Shown here in pieces: positions 18,424-19,900 of a DNA stretch of 19,900 bases. The stretch lies in contig CAXHKQ010000330.1 in the NCBI GenBank assembly GCA_964017145.1, forward strand, positions 1 to 19,900. Direction: 5' to 3'. The position numbers and the translations under genes are program-made. The notes under the pieces were generated by a model. That model had not been told where the DNA came from and ran no database searches. It saw nothing but the letters and a program-made list of their open reading frames with translations. This DNA comes from Agrocybe praecox (lineage: Eukaryota > Basidiomycota > Agaricomycetes > Agaricales > Agrocybaceae). Every line of letters begins with the position of its first letter. The stretch's first letter is position 1.

Positions 18424-19045
18424 ATGGCGGAACTCAAAGGTTTGTTTGTGTGGCCTGCGTGATATGTGGGCGAAATATTGACAACAAAGCCAAAATTCGT
18501 ATGCGCACAAAGCGGTGTGGAGCTTCGCAGGCAGGGTTTCCAGCTAATTGAATTGAATAATGCTGACAACTAATTGATTTTCTTTCTTATCATGCCCGAC
18601 CTTGCGCTGGGGATTCGTCATATTGCAGCGTAAGTACTCTCATGAGAACACCCCGATTATGTGAATGATAATTATAAACCATCCTTCTGCCCTTCCAGAT
18701 TGGTGAGTTTGGCCTTCGCCGGATCGATTGGAATGACGCTCATCATCTTGGCCTGCGCTCTGCCCCAATACCAGTAAGTAACAACAACGACCACTCCACT
18801 GAGTATACTGAGTAGACTTGATAACCGGTTTCCAACACCTGTCTATCTGTTCCCCCAGACTTTGGTGGCCCTTCTTCGTCGTCCTGTTCTACGTACTGTC
18901 CGTGATTCCGACATTCCTGGCCAAGCGCTCGATGCTGAATGTGGGCGGCGCCAACAATCCGTGCTTGGAACTATCGATCTTCCTGACCATGGGCTTTGTG
19001 ATCAGCAGCTTTGCGCTGCCGATCGTGCTGGCGCGAGCTTCTGTG
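18424..19045 (+). CDS. LEPROT: Leptin receptor overlapping transcript-like protein (LEPROT/Vps55 family), 3' exon outside window
   Basis: Proposed exons: 18424-18439, the single base 18629, 18699-18773 and 18859-19045 (279 nt, 93 codons, phase 0 at the last donor). LEPROT/LEPROTL1 are small four-pass membrane proteins of endosomes and Golgi that influence receptor traffic; yeast Vps55 is the homologue. The reading MAELKALVSLAFAGSIGM matches the family start (human LEPROTL1 begins MAGIKALISLSFGG). Hydrophobic spans lie at about residues 6-27, 33-52 and 67-92. Family-like segments are ILACALPQYQ, WWPFFVVLFYVLSVIP, CLELSIFLTMGFVISSFALP and IVLARASV. The last ~38 residues (usually including WGAC and ending DDFSW..W) are missing, and I see no such exon before position 19900, so they should lie past the edge. 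An alternative start at 18592 (MPDLALGIRHIAA joined to LVSL) is in phase but would lose the conserved MA..K beginning. Confidence 0.92.
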
Positions 19046-19900
19046 GTGAGTGTGAATTGTGTGTGGGTTTGTTATAGGTCTGGTCGATGTCATCGCCAAT
19101 TTGGTATTTATTTTCAAAAGTTCCATCCTTCGAACGATAGAGGGGTTTAAATTCAAGAACAATCCGACAACGTGTGCTCCAGTTTTAGACGTCTTGTCGT
19201 CGGTCTCGAAATTAGCTTATTTTTGGTGAATCTTCTCTCTATTCGAGCCGAGCCAAATATTGGTTAGCAATTCGAAGCTCACTTCGTTCAACTCGTTTAG
19301 CTTTCCGAATACTCGACATTTTGTTAACACATGAACATCTTGTTTCTTTATCATGAAAAATCCACGGACGATGTTCTACTAAGACGTCAACTACATGGTT
19401 CACTAAGTCCCGGAAAAAGTGATGAAAACACAAACATTTTAATGAACACTTTTTAGGTTCCTATACATAAGTCTCATTCAAGGCCGATAGCCAAAATCTA
19501 GTGATCCTTAAATATCAAGATCACCTTCGAGAAGTATTTGGCGCTAACCCTTGCAAAATCCCAATTTTTCGCGATTTATACTGCCTCATTCTTTCCCTGG
19601 ATACACCATTTTAAATTTGGAAATTGATAATAGTCACTGAGGGCCGAATACAGATTAAAACGTAAACGAAACCACAATTCATAGGCCAATCATTAAATTA
19701 TCGACATTTGGTTGATTTTGACAAAAGTCATTTTTTGCATAATCGCGGCAGCCTCTCTGCAAAATGCTCTCGCAAAATCACATGCACGATATGTCTATAC
19801 TTTTTTTATATATCTTTAGGGAATCAGAAATCCTTAGCTGCTAAATTTGTCTGTTTCCGAAATTATTTGGTGGACTTATTGATATTTTCGTCAGTAACCG
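19046..19900 (+). other. 5' part of the last LEPROT intron, to the window edge
   Basis: It follows the GTGAGT donor at 19046. The sequence is AT-rich, with no family-like coding segment, repeat array or recognisable element. Confidence 0.7.

Noticed and set aside
18592..18629. Alternative LEPROT start MPDLALGIRHIAA
   Set aside because: It is in phase with the next exon and cannot be excluded, but it loses the conserved MA..K start, lacks a supported upstream exon acceptor and overlaps the branch/pyrimidine/AG architecture of an intron end. Kept as the main competitor to the one-base exon.

Overview
The window is nuclear genomic DNA from an insect, most likely a dipteran and possibly a mosquito; I cannot place it more closely. 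The genes are split by spliceosomal introns with GT-AG borders. Most introns are 56-226 bp, coding exons are GC-rich, and introns are AT-rich and loaded with DNA-transposon remnants and satellites. Four protein-coding genes can be rebuilt exon by exon with consistent splice phase, and all four match widely conserved animal families.

Layout, left to right. (1) 184-8245, + strand: an axonemal outer-arm dynein intermediate chain (DNAI1/Dic61B type), 11 exons, 717 codons. Its ninth intron is 4.6 kb and holds two GC-rich tandem arrays (90 bp and 34 bp periods), a hairpin block, a TG microsatellite, a degenerate array of transposon-end-like sequence, and an inverted pair of transposon ends near the two intron borders. 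(2) 8673-12626, + strand: an ATF-2 class transcription factor with an N-terminal C2H2 finger, Thr-Pro phosphoacceptor motifs and a C-terminal bZIP; 4 exons, 523 codons. Intron 2 holds a Tc1/mariner-like transposase relic. (3) 12740-17894, - strand: augmin subunit HAUS3 (Drosophila dgt3), 6 exons, 611 codons, tail to tail with ATF-2 across 113 bp. Its 3.0 kb intron contains a 1,483 bp hAT-like element with a perfect 8 bp target-site duplication, itself interrupted by a 594 bp element with pogo-like ends. (4) 18424 to beyond the right edge, + strand: LEPROT/LEPROTL1 (Vps55 family), head to head with HAUS3; the last exon lies outside the window.

The most unusual observation is in LEPROT. The conserved N-terminus (MA..KALV.L.F.G) can be read only if a single nucleotide, C18629, is an exon of its own between a good 3' splice site and a consensus GTAAGT 5' splice site. 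The arrangement resembles a recursive-splicing point that keeps one base.

The genes do not form a functional operon-like unit. They cover ciliary motility, stress-kinase-responsive transcription, spindle microtubule nucleation and endosomal or receptor trafficking. Their close packing suggests an ordinary euchromatic gene cluster in which the first three genes each carry one intron expanded by mobile DNA.
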